A program made the position numbers and the translations under genes. Positions 52,606 to 64,000 of a DNA stretch of 64,000 nucleotides are shown here, one piece after another (position 1 is the stretch's first letter; each line of letters starts with the position of its first letter). The notes beneath the pieces were generated by a model that saw nothing but the letters and a program-made list of their open reading frames with translations, made no database searches and was not told where the DNA came from. The DNA is from Chrysopilus asiliformis (lineage: Eukaryota; Arthropoda; Insecta; Diptera; Rhagionidae), in contig OZ035961.1 of assembly GCA_964034945.1 (NCBI GenBank), positions 26,451,684 to 26,515,683 on the forward strand, read 5' to 3'.

Positions 52606-55529
52606 TGCTGTACTCATATAAAATACAAATATGCTATTAAAAAAAGATGTGCTGGAAGAAAAATTATTTGGATATTTTTTCCAGGTTAAAGAAAATTTCG
52701 GGAAAACGGAGGAAAAACTATTTACCTACTAGCCAAGTTTCCTCAATTTTTTTGTGGACAATAAAAAAATAATTCATCCGAAGACACCTTAGTTGGATCT
52801 GTAATTATTTTTGCCCTATAAATCGAAAATTAGCCTACAGTGGCTCGCTGGAAAAAAAGCCTAGACGGAAAATACCTTTTGCTCGGATTTTCCGGATTTT
52901 AAAATTAACCGTAGAATTTTTCACCTTTCTCTATGTAGCTAACATCAAAATGTAGTTACTTTATATAATCAAAAAAAAAAAAAATAAATCTATACAGGTT
53001 CATCTGTGTTTTAGCCCTTTTAGAGTGTTTTTTCCCAGTAGTATGAGTTAGTATGAGTTTTCACACACTTAGTGTGGGTGCGTGATGGGCAACAACTCCT
53101 GATAGCTATCGATTTGGTAATTAATCATTCTCTTAAGAGCGAACAACCGACATTTCGGCCATGAGGAATAGGTGACTGAACTCCAGCTTAATACTGTGCA
53201 TACCACAAACATATATAGGCGCCTATGGCTACTTGTATAAATCCAAAGGCCCATATGAACACATCTCTATATTAATATGGTTGTTCATATATAGGCTAAA
53301 TAGCCAAACTCCCACTTTCATCTTCTTTCAACGAAATTAATGGCTCTCCAGCCTAACTACTTCCCGAGTAGAAAACCCACTGGATGGGGAGGTGGTCCCA
53401 GTTTGGGACAAAGTTTAAATTAACAACTAAATAAAAAAAAAAACAAACATGTTAAACGGGGCGAGCGGGGGAAACACGTGTCAAATATGTAACATCGTAT
53501 AGAATTTTACCCGCTGAAAATACACAATATTTCCTATAGCCATACTAAATAACATATATTCTAAAAATAAACGTAAACCTCATTTTCCATTCATGAAACA
53601 ACGAAAAGTCGTGGCTGGATAGCCTGTAGCGCTAAGGGCTACAACAAGGTAGGTAGGTTAGGTGGGTAATCAACGTGTTAGAGGGGTGACAGGGACAGTG
53701 GAACGACGCGGAAAACTAATTTCCGTAATTAAAAAGTCATATGTAGAAGTTGCCGAGGAAGAAAAATGAATTGGGGCCCAAGGAGAAAATATATATACGC
53801 GCTCGTTTGTGTTGATGATGTTTTTGTCATATCTACAAATAAATGCCGGAATTTCCATCTATATGAATCCTTTGCCACTCCTATAACTGTATATATGATG
53901 GCTCGGCCAAGGTCATTTGAAATTCACCCCTTGCCGGGTGACACTCCATTTATTTCTCGACCCTTGTTCAGCTCGCCCGCTGAACAGGACAGCCGAGGAA
54001 CATTAAGAGGAAATGAAAATAAATTTTCTTACATGTTTGTGTGCATGCACGTGTGTGTTGGTTGATTCCTAAGGCAAACAAAAAAAACCGCCATTCACCC
54101 TTCGGTTTCCAACGTGTTGTCCTGCCTGCGTCCCTTAACGCACTCGCCACGAAAATTCTAAACTCCAGGCAGCAGTTCCAAGTGAGGCATCGTCTCAAAA
54201 TGATTAATGGCTTCCGAGCCATATTGCTTTCGAGACTCCTATCCGATTCGATCCCCTTTTTGCTGGCTGCACTCTTTTAACCCCTGGATATATCATGGTA
54301 CGGCTTGAAAAAGAGTGCAAGAAGCTGAAAGCAGTCTGTGGGCTTGGCATAAAGGATAAGGAAAACAACACACTTATTCATCTGCATATCATTTCGGATT
54401 GTATGCATGTATGTCAGGATCTATAATTTTATACAAAATGAAAAAAAAAACTAAGGTTGCAAGCAGGAAATATGTCTTCTACGCCATACCTTTCCATTCC
54501 TTTGCCTTAACCGAAGTGGTAGCTCCTTTTTATTGTAGTCCACACGAATTATCCTCATATGTATGGATGACAGGTGTGTCTGTGTATTGCACCACATATA
54601 GTGTAGCTTCGAGGAGTCAGAATGAAAAATGAGCCCGAGGGTTGAACGTTCGTGTCTTTTTCTGTGACTCCGGACGGGATTTTTTTTTGACAAATTTTAT
54701 GTGCAACCCCTAATTACGAATTTTCTATTCCTACGTTACGTTTTTCTCACATTCAACTCGTCGTTGTCGGCCGCAATAAAAAAATATATGACGGCGATAG
54801 CAAATTGCGAGGGAGTTCACATCCGAGTCACTTTGCTTTGTCACGTTGTCATGCATGAATTATCAGACGTAATTTTTGGGATAGTACAAAGTCAAGTGTC
54901 TCAAAATGGGCATTTCTAAGATAGTAAAAGTAATAAAATCCACTTTTATCGCTATAATGTTGGGAGAAGTGTTAAAATAAACACTTTTAATATTTAATGT
55001 GAAATAAAATGGTACTTTTTCATACTTTGCGTAATATTTTGTTTCATGGTCAGTGTTATTTTGAGGTCATTATGTCACACAGAGAGATAATTAAACATTA
55101 AATAGCTTTATTGTTATCAATTAAAGAATTTGATGTAAATAAGACACAGTGTCATTTTTTTTGTAAACTATTAGTTAATTTTTATTATTTTAACTAGTTT
55201 TTAAAAATTGATTTCTATGATTAAAATCATTTAAAACTTAATATTATCTGTGGTCAAAACAAAAAAAATGGATTTCCTTCAAAATACAAAACAAAAACAA
55301 GTAACAAATATGCGCCGCAAGCGAAAATTTCATAATGGAATGTGATAGATATTAAAATGAAATTTAAAAATTTCATAACAAAGTTTCAAGCGAAAAAAAA
55401 ACTTGATGGTCTTTTGCTTTTTCATGGAAACCAACAGGGGGGGGGGGGGGGTTCCAAGGGAAGGGAAACTCCTGCTGCAAACATCGTTAAAAACACCTGC
55501 GCCATCTCAAGTAATTGGCCGAGAGATTC
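52606..55529. other. Non-coding DNA, partly low-copy, with a possible retro-tail
   Basis: 52606-53030 is AT-rich. 53030-54680 is balanced. 53395-53450 ends in an A-run (taaaaaaaaaaac) after ccagtttgggacaaagttta and might be a retrotransposed tail. The overlapping frames at 53766-54065, 53968-54222 (minus) and 54041-54280 have no domain. 54950-55325 is AT-rich. 55311-55331 holds a dispersed-motif copy. 55438-55450 is poly-G. Confidence 0.45.
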
Positions 55530-55767
55530 AATCGTAATCGCAATCGTAATCGCAATCGCAATCGTAATTTCAATCGTAATCGCAATCGAAATCGAAATCG
55601 AAATCGTAATCGTAATCGCAATCGTTATCGCAATCGTAATCGTAATCTGTAGTCTGAATTGGGCTTTAATCTAAATTGGGCTTTAATCTGAATTGGGCTT
55701 ACAACTGCGATTAAAATTCAAGCTTCTCGACCAATGAGATCAAAGCTTTCAACGATAGGAAAATGAA
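55530..55767 (+). mobile_element. AATCGN-associated element, copy 2 (truncated)
   Basis: A mixed AATCGT/AATCGC/AATCGA array (55530-55648), not homogenised, is followed by gaattgggctttaatctaaa, a duplicated 'ttgggctttaatctgaattg', cttacaactgcgattaaaat and ccaatgagatcaaagctttc. The sequence then runs straight into R1 at about 55768, losing the hairpin's second arm. Confidence 0.7.
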
Positions 55768-56056
55768 ATTGGATTTCGATGTATGGTCCGATTGGATTTT
55801 GATGTATTGAACGGTTATGTAAAATCGTATTCTAAATACATTTCGCCTTTATAAATTTTTATTTGACTCACCATTTTCGAGAAAATTCCAAAATTCTTTT
55901 TTATTTGTATTGGAAAGGGGGACAGGAATGGTCCGATTTTACCCGTTCAAGGACTATTAGCCTTGCCATTTAAGACAAACGCAACTATACAAAAGTTCAA
56001 GCTAGCTCAATCCTTTCAAAGTTATGGTTTTCACGGACAAACAGACGGACAGACAG

Positions 56057-56102
<46 letters not shown>

Positions 56103-56250
56103 GGGCAGACAGACGGACAGACAGACGGACAGACAGACAAACGGACAGACAGACGGACAGACAGACGGACAGGCAGACGGACAGACAGATGTGTGGACAT
56201 CCGGAAATCAAAATCTTTTGTTTTTTAAGCTATTATATCCAATAGGAAAG
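55768..56250 (-). repeat. Repeat family R1, copy 7
   Basis: Minus orientation: 'ggattttgatgtattgaacg', 'ttttcgagaaaattcc', 'aggaatggtccgattttacc' (the empty site for the 31747 element), 'agttcaagctagctcaatcc', a GTCY array (56036-56190), then atccggaaatcaaaatcttt near the head, where the copy fades out. Confidence 0.65.
56036..56190 (-). repeat. (GTCY)n array within R1
   Basis: About 155 bp of GACA/GACG tetramers on the plus strand, with a partial 12-bp period (gacagacagacg) like that at 22.5 kb. Frames across it (67-98 codons, both strands) are artefacts. Confidence 0.9.
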
Positions 56251-57250
56251 TCTCCTTAAAACGTGACTACTCTTTACAAGGAAAATACCTTTTAAAAGGA
56301 CTTCAAGTGCATTTTTGACTCATTTTCAGAGTTAATTCAAAATTGAGTCGAAAAGGGTGTTAGAGTGATATTTTAAAACAGGAATGTCAAAAAAAACTCC
56401 TTGCTACGGTGCTAATTTTTTTTTCTAAATGCAAGGTGGTTACTTTTAGCTATGCTTTGAAGCGGTGATAATGTGTCCCCGATTTTTTTCGATAGAGTTA
56501 CGACTGCTGAATAATGCGTAGTTCAGAACTAAATCGTGAAAAACGTAACTCCGATTTTTGAAAAGCAAATCGCGAAAAACGTGATTCCGGTTTTTTTTTG
56601 GTTATTTCTGGTTTAAGGATTTCCATCAAACGTCCAAAAGTCTCATTTCAGGACCAAACATGTCTATTAAACTTCATAGCGCTCCGTCTAAGTTTTTAAA
56701 AAATCTTGTACACAAACTGTCAGACAGAAAGATTTTTTTTGTGTTAATGTTTCAATCGACTCAGGAGTGCTCGCGAAATGTTTTTAGACAAAATTAGGAG
56801 GTCGAAGTTTTGATGAATACAAATTTAATAGGGTATAGCATCATGAATACAATACTTTAATATACTTTGTATAAGACAGTCTATATTTCGCCATTGTGAC
56901 TTTCTTGCTTTTATTGATAGTGTTTATTTTAAAACTTTCAAGTGTTTGACTCTAAAAAAAATTATCTAAAAGTTTTTTTTTGTTTTGATAGCTTAAATCT
57001 TTCTTGCAAATGAAGAAATCTAAACTGTGTCTTGTAGTTCCCAACCAAGGGACTAAAAAATCACTTTATATACGAAAATTTAAGTTGATTCAGAAAAAAA
57101 TATGTACCCAATAAACCCTAGAGATTTAAATCCGATTTCAGGACACCAGTCTTATAGAAAAAAATGGTTATATAAATAATTTCTAAAGCGACCATAAATC
57201 AGTGAGGTAAAATTACACACAATAAATCATTTGAGTTCAGCATTATATGC
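56251..57250. other. AT-rich DNA with an R3 fragment
   Basis: 56640-56830 carries phrases related to the end of the repeat at 31993-32188 (caatcgactcaggagtgctc versus caatagactccggagtgctc). 56520-56600 has a short duplication (atcgtgaaaaacgtaactcc, atcgcgaaaaacgtgattcc). No gene. Confidence 0.5.
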
Positions 57251-58200
57251 ATATCCCGTGTTTTAAGCTGCATACAAATAAAATCTGATACTATGTCCTA
57301 TGGTTGTGCAGTTCACATGTGATAATGTATCACAAACATGCATAATGTACAACATAAAAAGTGCTCGCTGGTCGGTGATTTTTTGTTTATTCGTTCATAT
57401 TTTCATTTTTTCCCTTTTCTCATCAGTCAAGTTAGTCAGTCGAATAAGGAAATTAAAAATGAAAAACAATTTTCCATAAGTTCTTTAACATTAAAGCTGT
57501 ACAGCCATAAAACATTCTCAAAAGGCCAGCAAATAACTCAATTAATTTCTGTCACCTTTGCTTATCAACGAAAATGTCGTTCCAAAAGGTTTCTCCCCAT
57601 TTACGAGCGATGGAATGGCAAATTCCTGCCTATATCTCGAAATGCATGTGCATTGGAAAATGCATTCATAATACACATATGAGATAATGTAAAAAAAATG
57701 CATTCAAGCGGCCGCTCGTACCACCACAAATGAAATGATGCTCGTGCAAGCAAACAAGTCCGTTCAACATCCAATTAAATCACGTTAAATGCGACAAGAA
57801 GACATAATCGTTGCAAAAAAATGTTGGAATTCTCGAGGAGAGAGGTTAAACGTATGCATTATGATGAATGTCGAACATTTTGCCGAATATCTCTTGGCGC
57901 ATCGATCACCAAGTGTCATTAGTCCTGTCGATAATACGCGTGTACATATCAATTAAATGTATGTGCATAGAAAAAGAGTGAAGAAAAAATCGATTGAAAG
58001 ACATAATAATATTATTAGGTAGTTAGATAGTTACCGACATCATGGCATATATCCAGGCATCATGAACAAATTTATTGCCATATAAAACTTGCACATAGTC
58101 ATATGCAAAGCATTTTCGATTTCGATTTCCTTGTGATGTGGTTTTCAATAAAAATATCTTTTTTTTTCACAGCTCTTTTTCCAATTTATTGCCCCTGCTA
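57251..58200. other. Low-copy non-coding DNA; possible regulatory DNA
   Basis: Balanced, complex sequence free of the window's repeats. The 114-codon plus frame (57338-57682) has no recognised domain, no splice support and ends at an ordinary stop. Words such as ATGCAT, CGTTAAATG and CATATGAG recur. It stands out as one of the few repeat-free islands, but function cannot be read from sequence alone. Confidence 0.4.
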
Positions 58201-59156
58201 TAATTTATAACTCTTTTATGGTTTGATAGTATGATTACTAAGCGTTATGTCGAATAACTTTTCATATCATTTTTTTTTCAGTCCAATTTAAATTTCACAC
58301 TTGGAAACTTGACTACAGTTCAAATTAAAAATGTAAACAAAAAAATTTTCATTCGGAATTTCAACACTTCATGATTATAAATCTTGAAGCTTTGAAAGAA
58401 TTATGAACTTATAAAGATTTCGAGAACAAAAAAAAAATTTTCTTTTTTGCTTTTTTGTTGTGAAATGTTTAATAAAAAATATTGCACGAGAAAATAAAGT
58501 TCTTTTTCTAGATTGTCTCTAATAAATATGTGTGTGAACGAAATTCAAATAAAAGTGGGTGAAAATTGAAAATATGGAAATGAATTTCTCGTGTTTATCA
58601 TTCGTTATTAAAATCAATGAATTACTCGTCCAGGGAATCTCTTAATTTAGTGAAGCAATTCATTATCAATGTGACAGTTAAAATGAAATCTAATTCAATG
58701 TTGCGCTTGGAAAATTTATTGATGTCTCAAGTGTTGTTGTCTGTTGCTTAAAATAGAAAATACTCTTGTATTGAATTAAATTCTATTTGTATTAATTTTT
58801 ATAGCCATTGCAATATGCTGGTAAAAAAAAATACATTAAATAGACGTTTCAAACATAAGAAAAGTTACAATTGCGAAAATGCGCCATCATGACACCGTCA
58901 AATACGGCATTTAAAACATGCAATCTGCATTTTTTTTAAAAAAGAACAGAAAAAAAATGAAACAATCTAATTGAATATTTTTTAAATTGTCCCAATTGAA
59001 TTTTAACAAATTACACCATTCTTATTGCCGAAAGGAAAATACTGATTCGATTGAATTCTGAAGTTGGAAAAATTTTGCAAAATCTTACACAAAAAACAAT
59101 AAAAAACCTTTGATGCGGATTAAAAAAAATGTTTTTAGCACAAATGTTTATTGAAA
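58201..59156. other. AT-rich non-coding DNA
   Basis: Long T- and A-runs. No gene or assignable repeat. Confidence 0.65.
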
Positions 59157-59466
59157 CATAACAAAAGCTATAATTGCCAATCTGGCAATTATTGAAAACC
59201 CATATGGTGATTTAAGTGGGTACCTACCCCCCCCCCCCCCCCCCCTCCCCCGTTGGTCCATTTTGACCATTAACGAACTTTCAAGTCTCTAGCTCAATTC
59301 GTGCGCCCGCAATCCGCGCCCGCAATCCGAAATGCAAAATTCAATTTTTTTATATCATTCTAAACACACTGGTGTAATTCATTTTTGTGTGTGATGACGG
59401 GATCTAGGCGTTACAAACGGTAAGGCAAATTTAATATACGGTTTGGTATATTAAAAGGTATAAAAA
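59157..59466 (-). repeat. Repeat family R1, copy 8, collapsed around poly-C
   Basis: Starts cataacaaaagctataattg and ends ttacaaacggtaaggcaaat, like 30505-31123. The middle is deleted and replaced by a 25-bp C tract (59227-59251, one T). The GTCY array is lost: 'gcgcccgcaatccg' is followed directly by aaatgcaaaattcaattttt. Confidence 0.75.
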
Positions 59467-60297
59467 TGATCTTTTTCTGGACTCTTGGACTTTTTGCGAC
59501 ATATTTTTTATAGTTTTTTTTGAATTTTGTGAATGTTTTATACATTTCTAAAGACTGGTTTATTTCCAAAATATTGTTTCTCTGTTTGTCAGAAAGTTTT
59601 GTTGAGCAACTATAAAAAAAATATTTAATTATATTTTTGAACACGCTTTCTTATTGAAGACATTTTTTATTAGACACTCTTCATGAGAAAAAGTTTTTTT
59701 TTGCGATTTTTGCCGCAAATTTGCTCCAAGAACTTATCCAGCATTTTTTCTAATTTGTGAGCTGCGTTTTTCATAAGGCTCTGTCCATAAAATACCATCG
59801 TCACAATTTCTCGAGATTTTTATTATAAAGTTTACTACCATGGAATTACTACCGCAGATCCCCCCTCCCCCCTGACGCGTTTTAACAGCCTCTTAAAAAA
59901 ACATTTGATCTTTAAAAGATTTTCCAAGATTTTTTAGAAAAAAAAATCGTGCCTTCAAAACTGCTTCTTAAATATTTTAAAGGTTGGGTTTCGTTGAAAA
60001 TGGTCAAAATTTTTTTTGGAGTTGATCATCATGTCGACCAAATGTTTTTGTCAGGTTTAAAAGATTTTTTATGTGTTTTCGTTTCAAATATATTTTAAAC
60101 CAGTTGTTGACAAAAGATTTTTTTCCTATACAGCAAATCTTCAATATTTTTTAAAACTCGTCTTGAAAATTTTAATTTAATTTTTTCAAAAATTTTTTAC
60201 GGTATATCAAACTTAATGTGATCTTCAAAATACTTTCTTTATAGAGTTTTTAATTTCTCAAAGTTGTTTTTTTTCCAGATTCTTAAAAAAAATCATA
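59467..60297. other. AT-rich low-complexity DNA
   Basis: Dominated by T-rich phrases such as 'agattttttagaaaaaaaaa'. The 77-codon minus frame at 59411-59644 is Lys/Asn/Ile-rich and begins inside R1. No gene. Confidence 0.65.
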
Positions 60298-60789
60298 GAG
60301 GGTATTCACAATCCTCTTTTAATTTTCGGTATTCGGTATTTTCGGTAATATTAAAAGACTGAAAATATTCTGCTGTGAACATCCCACAGCACAGATTTGA
60401 GAACAGCGCTTTTATTGGATACGTGACCAAATCATGAACTGCGAATTTGATTGTAAAATATGTCACATACCTTTAAATCCATGTTTGATGTATTCTTTTG
60501 AATTTCTATTGTGGCAACGGCCATCAAAATTGAAAAAAATTGCAGTCCGATGAGATAACCAGCGAGAAAATTTGACAACTAAAAACATTACTAGCGCCAC
60601 CCGCGGTTGATTCTTGATACCGAATACCCGGGCCGAAAAACACGACTCAAGGCATGTATACAATTACCGAATCCGGTAATTCATTTTTACATGAACCAAG
60701 TTACCGTCTCGGTAAAAATCTGTTAAATTTGACTGAATTACCGAGCGGTAAATTTACCCGCAATTTAAAAGACCACTGTGAATACCCTG
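60298..60789. mobile_element. 492-bp TIR element with AGGGTATTCACA ends
   Basis: Ends GAGGGTATTCACAATCCTCT and, inverted, CAGGGTATTCACAGTGGTCT, then both TTTTAAWTT. Subterminal words of the type TTACCG/CGGTAA repeat at both ends (60326-60350 and 60683-60760). The target duplication is not clear (TA on the left, AT on the right). Non-coding. The superfamily is unassigned; hAT or Tc1-like are possible. Confidence 0.7.
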
Positions 60790-60954
60790 ATTGATTTTTT
60801 ACCAATGTTTTATTGTTTAAAAAAAATACATCCATTTAAAGTCAATGTTTAAAAAAATTAACCAATTTCCAATTTTATAAAAAAAAAACTTTACTTGCTT
60901 GCTGAAACTCCTGTAACGCTTTTCTAATCATTTAGTGCACAATTTAACGCACTG

Positions 60955-61350
60955 TTTATACCCGTATGGTGAAACCAAAGGGTATATTAACTTTGCCTTA
61001 CCGTTTGTAACGCCAAGATCCCTTTATCACACACAAAAATGAATTACACCAGTGTGCATGTCCGTCCGTCCGTACGTCTGTGCCGCGGATTGCGGGCCGC
61101 GGATTGGGAGTTACAGACTTGAAATTTTACGCAGATTCATTTTTCGTTAATGGACGAAAATGGACCATTAGAACGAAAATGTTTTTTGCGAATATCTCAA
61201 AAAGTGTTCATCTTATAAAAAAAGTGCAAGAACAAAAGTTATTTAGGATATGATTCTACATAAAACTCCCATTTCAATAATTGCCAGATTTTCACGAGTT
61301 TTCAATAATTGCCAGATTGGCAATTATAGTTTTTGTTATGTTTTTATACT
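60955..61350 (+). repeat. Repeat family R1, copy 9
   Basis: Head ttatacccgtatggtgaaac, aaagggtatattaactttgc, cgtttgtaacgccaagatcc, then a minimal GTCY part (tgtccgtccgtccgtacg), body 'cttgaaattttacgcagatt', tail 'gcaagaacaaaagttattta' and the duplicated word ttttcaataattgccag near its end, closing with ttttgttatgtttttata. Plus orientation, opposite to 59157-59466. Confidence 0.75.
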
Positions 61351-61368
61351 GGGCCGAAAACCACCCCA

Positions 61369-62152
61369 CACTCTAGAAAATTTTATTGTAATTTTACCCC
61401 TATTATCGTAGGAAACCATTTTCCTACGATAATAGGGGTAAAATTACACCGAGTCGTAATGGCTTAAAAGCTATGCATTTTTACTCATTTTGTGGCGTAC
61501 AAAAGCCTCTTTTACGGGGGAACTTTAAGCTAAATAAGAAGTAAAAGTACAATACGGGTGTAATTTTACGACATGGATGTTTAAAATTACCACATTTTTG
61601 TTGTAATTTTCCTCCTATTTGGTAGCAAAACCGCGTCTTAAAGGTGTAATTCCACGACATTTTTTGTTTAAAATTACACCGAAAATGGTATTAGAATTTC
61701 TCGGCTTATACGGTCTGCAAAAACAAAAATATTATATTATTTTTGCGGATGTTTTCACATCCAAATTTCCCGGGCATGTCTGTCATGTGGCAGGCGCCAC
61801 ACAGGATTTTGGTAGAGTAAAACTCGATTCGAGTATTTATACTCCGATGCCACAAACCTTATGCGAATTATAAGGTTAAGGTTAAATTGTCCGTACAATA
61901 ATGCAAAAATACCCTGCCAGCGTGTTTTTACACCAAAATGAGAGTAAAAATACGAATATTGGTCGAAATTTTACGCAAGGTTTAAAATTACCCTATTTCT
62001 AGTGTAAGATTAATGTTTTTTGGGTGATTTTACAACTTAAATGGTGTGCGAGCTAAATTCTGATTTTTTTTCGAAGTTTTACGACGTTTTTGCAAATTTA
62101 CCCCGTTTTTACCCCATTTTTCGGTTTAAATTCAAATTCATTTTCTACAGTG
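61369..62152 (-). mobile_element. TA-type TIR element, copy 2 (784 bp)
   Basis: Inverse copy of 16559-17515. It begins CACTCTAGAAAATTTTATTG and ends in the complement of CACTGTAGAAAATGAATTTG. The subterminal hairpin is perfect here (ctattatcgtaggaaa and its complement, 61402-61441). It lacks the roughly 170-bp segment of copy 1. The flanks are CA rather than TA, perhaps by mutation. The 84-codon frame at 61619-61873 parallels one in copy 1 but has no transposase motif. Confidence 0.7.
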
Positions 62153-63143
62153 CACAAAATAAAATTTAATGCTAATCAAATAGCAGAAATCAAATTGAAT
62201 TTGACAAAAACAGGAACAAAAACCATTTTTATATCTAGTCACTGGGACCTTTTAAATTTTAAGGTTAGAATTGTCTTTTAACTTTGTTTTAAGAATACCA
62301 AAATTTCTTAACAAAACTCTCCATTACGAGTTAACAGACAGCTGCTCGTTTGACGTCTCTTAACTTGGTTGCAAGAATTTAATTAACTGCCTCGTGAGTC
62401 GAGTTAACAACACTGTTATCTGTCAGACTTATTATTAAATTTTTTTTCTGGGGAAAGATTACTTAAATACTTTTTGTCTATTTCATGAGCACGTCTAAAA
62501 TAAGGGTTCTAAAGTTCTTAGAATTTTTTTCTTCGATTTAAAAGACCAGTAAATTCAAGTATTTCTCAAAAGCGAAGAAATTTGACACGGCATCTGAAGG
62601 AAACTGAACTTTTCTACAGATACTTAAGCCACAATCCACAGTACACCACAGAACTTGAGCAAATGGTAAATACTCGTCGTACGTTATAAGATACGAGGAT
62701 CCGAGTATATGGCCCCATCTTCTTGTCCAATTCCAACCCAACATTCGGCAATTAATTAAATTCTTGAAATGCGACAAAAGTAATTAATCTCGAGAACAAG
62801 AACAGAACAAATAATAAATTGTATCTTTTGGGCGACCATTCCCAGTGCCATTTTCTCATTTCTTAGTTTGGCTTTTGAGGTTTTCTGCTTTTGTTTGTTT
62901 CGTTTTCTGTTTTTAAGACAGTACAAAAGTTTAAAACTGGTTGTTTTTTCTTCGTTCTAACAATAAGTTTTGTAATTAATTTTAGTTTTACACTTTTAGC
63001 TGAGAAACAACGCAGTGTTTCTATTTTCATAATTTGTCTTTTCTTCTTTTTCTTATAAATGAAATGCTTTAAAAAACGGATAATTTTTGTGAATTTAAAT
63101 AAAATATAATACATTCTTGGATTATGTCTCCGCACAAGCTTTA
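62153..63143. other. AT-rich non-coding DNA
   Basis: No gene recognised. The 79- and 105-codon minus frames (62538-62777 and 62863-63180) have no domain, and the second runs into the MITE at 63144. Confidence 0.6.
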
Positions 63144-63310
63144 GGCCCCATTTACACTTGGGATTTTTTCTCGAATTCATTTAAGATTCAGTTAAGGCGT
63201 CTTTCAGGAATAAATTTCTGAATTTTATATCGTATTGTAAACGGTTGTGCAACATGAATTTAGTGTCGAATAATAAAATTCGCAGAATAGTGTCAAGTGT
63301 AAACGGCGCC
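63144..63310. mobile_element. TTTACAC-family MITE, Harbinger-like, copy 2
   Basis: TTA (63141-63143) GGCCCCATTTACACTTG and, inverted, GGCGCCGTTTACACTTG then TTA (63311-63313). The terminal repeats match 15 of 17. It is 167 bp. Shared internal words with 34679-34967 include caggaataaattt and cgtattgt. TTA duplications fit PIF/Harbinger elements. Non-coding. Confidence 0.8.
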
Positions 63311-63744
63311 TTAGTTTAGTTCCAGAAAATATTGTAGATTTTGACTGTTATAAAAATTGTAGATTTTGACTGTTTTTGTAATTGAAATTAACTACTTTAG
63401 TAATAGTTAGGATTCCGTAATAGTTAGATTCACTATTTTTTCTCTGTGTGTATTTTATGTACTAGCCCTTACCAAATATGTGACTGCACAGATTTTCGAT
63501 ATCCCGAGGCATTCTTAAAATAATAATTGCGAATAACAAAAATTAAGTGAAAAATGAAGACCGACTTTACTTGTATTCAAGGTTCAAAACTCTAACACAA
63601 CAGAACTGATTAATTCCAAATTTTAGCTCATGGGAAATAATAACAAAAGGGAAGGGAAAAATTTGTCGCAAACCATGAGTTTTTCTTGCCAGGCCCAAAA
63701 GTTTTCCCCTGTAGGTAAAATTGTTAAGACATGTTTTTAAATAT
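63311..63744. other. AT-rich non-coding DNA
   Basis: Includes a local duplication of 'attgtagattttgactgtt' (63331 and 63357). No gene. Confidence 0.6.
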
Positions 63745-63748
63745 TTAA

Positions 63749-63882
63749 CCCTTTAATGCCCGATGTTGCTTATAAGGAACTTTTTATAACAGTTTTCATA
63801 CACAAGTGAAAATTTCAAATTTTTCTCTTGGACAACAGACCATTTTTTTCTAACTGCAGGGAAAAAGTCGGGCGTTAAAAGG
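63749..63882. mobile_element. piggyBac-like MITE, 134 bp
   Basis: TTAA (63745-63748) CCCTTTAATGCCCGA and, inverted, CCTTTTAACGCCCGA then TTAA (63883-63886). It is the shortest of the TTAA elements in the window. A 67-codon minus frame (63753-63956) crosses its edge and is incidental. Confidence 0.8.
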
Positions 63883-63886
63883 TTAA

Positions 63887-64000
63887 ATCCGAGTTTTTTG
63901 TTTGACCTGTATGAGAGGGGGAAATCGTCTTTTAACCAACGTGATTGGAAAAACATTCAAATACCCGCAAAAATATCTTGAAAAAAAATTCGACTTAAAA
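63887..64000. other. Window end, possible R1-type tail fragment
   Basis: The phrase 'tgtatgagagggggaaatcg' resembles the short Pro/Gly-coding G-rich part of R1 copies (31605, 'ttgtatgagggaggaaagaa'). Too short to assign firmly. Confidence 0.3.

Overview
This 64-kb window reads as non-coding DNA, about two-thirds A+T, from an insect and most likely a fly (Diptera). The reasons are hundreds of diverged interspersed repeats, mariner, hAT, PIF/Harbinger-like and piggyBac-like DNA elements, a non-LTR retrotransposon tail, and (GTCY)n microsatellites tied to interspersed repeats of the kind described in flies as mini-me/DINE elements. I found no complete protein-coding gene, rRNA or functional tRNA gene. 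The only candidate host coding sequences are one possible internal exon (5785-5984) and a 42-codon small ORF (26990-27118), both unrecognised. The very long open frames at 22.4-23.6 kb and 52.0-52.5 kb are artefacts of stop-free microsatellites.

Layout. 1-3.2 kb: unremarkable non-coding DNA. 3.2-4.5 kb: a three-deep nest (repeat family R1, then a 240-bp TIR element, then a piggyBac-like MITE, plus a fold-back element). 5.2-7.4 kb: the possible exon and a local duplication. 7.6-8.6 kb: repeat family R2 holding a LINE tail. 11-13.9 kb: nested TTAA elements and a degenerate repeat field holding a hAT element with a perfect 8-bp target duplication. 14-22 kb: inverted-repeat elements, a 957-bp TA element, low-copy DNA around 15 and 19 kb, and a second hAT element. 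22.5-23.5 kb: a 1-kb (GTCY)n array. 25.6-26.5 kb: a mini-me-like element abutting a deleted mariner. 28.3-33.2 kb: dense R1 copies, a 208-bp near-perfect palindrome and two back-to-back Harbinger-like elements. 34-36 kb: an inverted-repeat element, a second deleted mariner, and family R4. 38-42.4 kb: a pogo-like element holding R2, an R2 copy split by a TAA-flanked MITE, R4 again, and a small MITE. 44-48 kb: R1, low-copy DNA, a mini-me-like element, and a tRNA-headed chimera. 48.8-49.1 kb: another large palindrome. 52-56 kb: two (AATCGN)n-associated elements. 57-58.2 kb: low-copy DNA. 59-64 kb: R1 copies, the second copy of the 957-bp family, and more MITEs.

Nothing here works together as a pathway. 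The coherent story is insertion stratigraphy. Several insertions can be dated relative to each other because an uninterrupted copy of the host repeat is also present. R1 to R4 are labels I made up for repeats seen by comparing the window with itself; R1 and R2 look modular and sometimes fused. Element-class calls rest on terminal repeats and target-site duplications read by eye, not on database searches.
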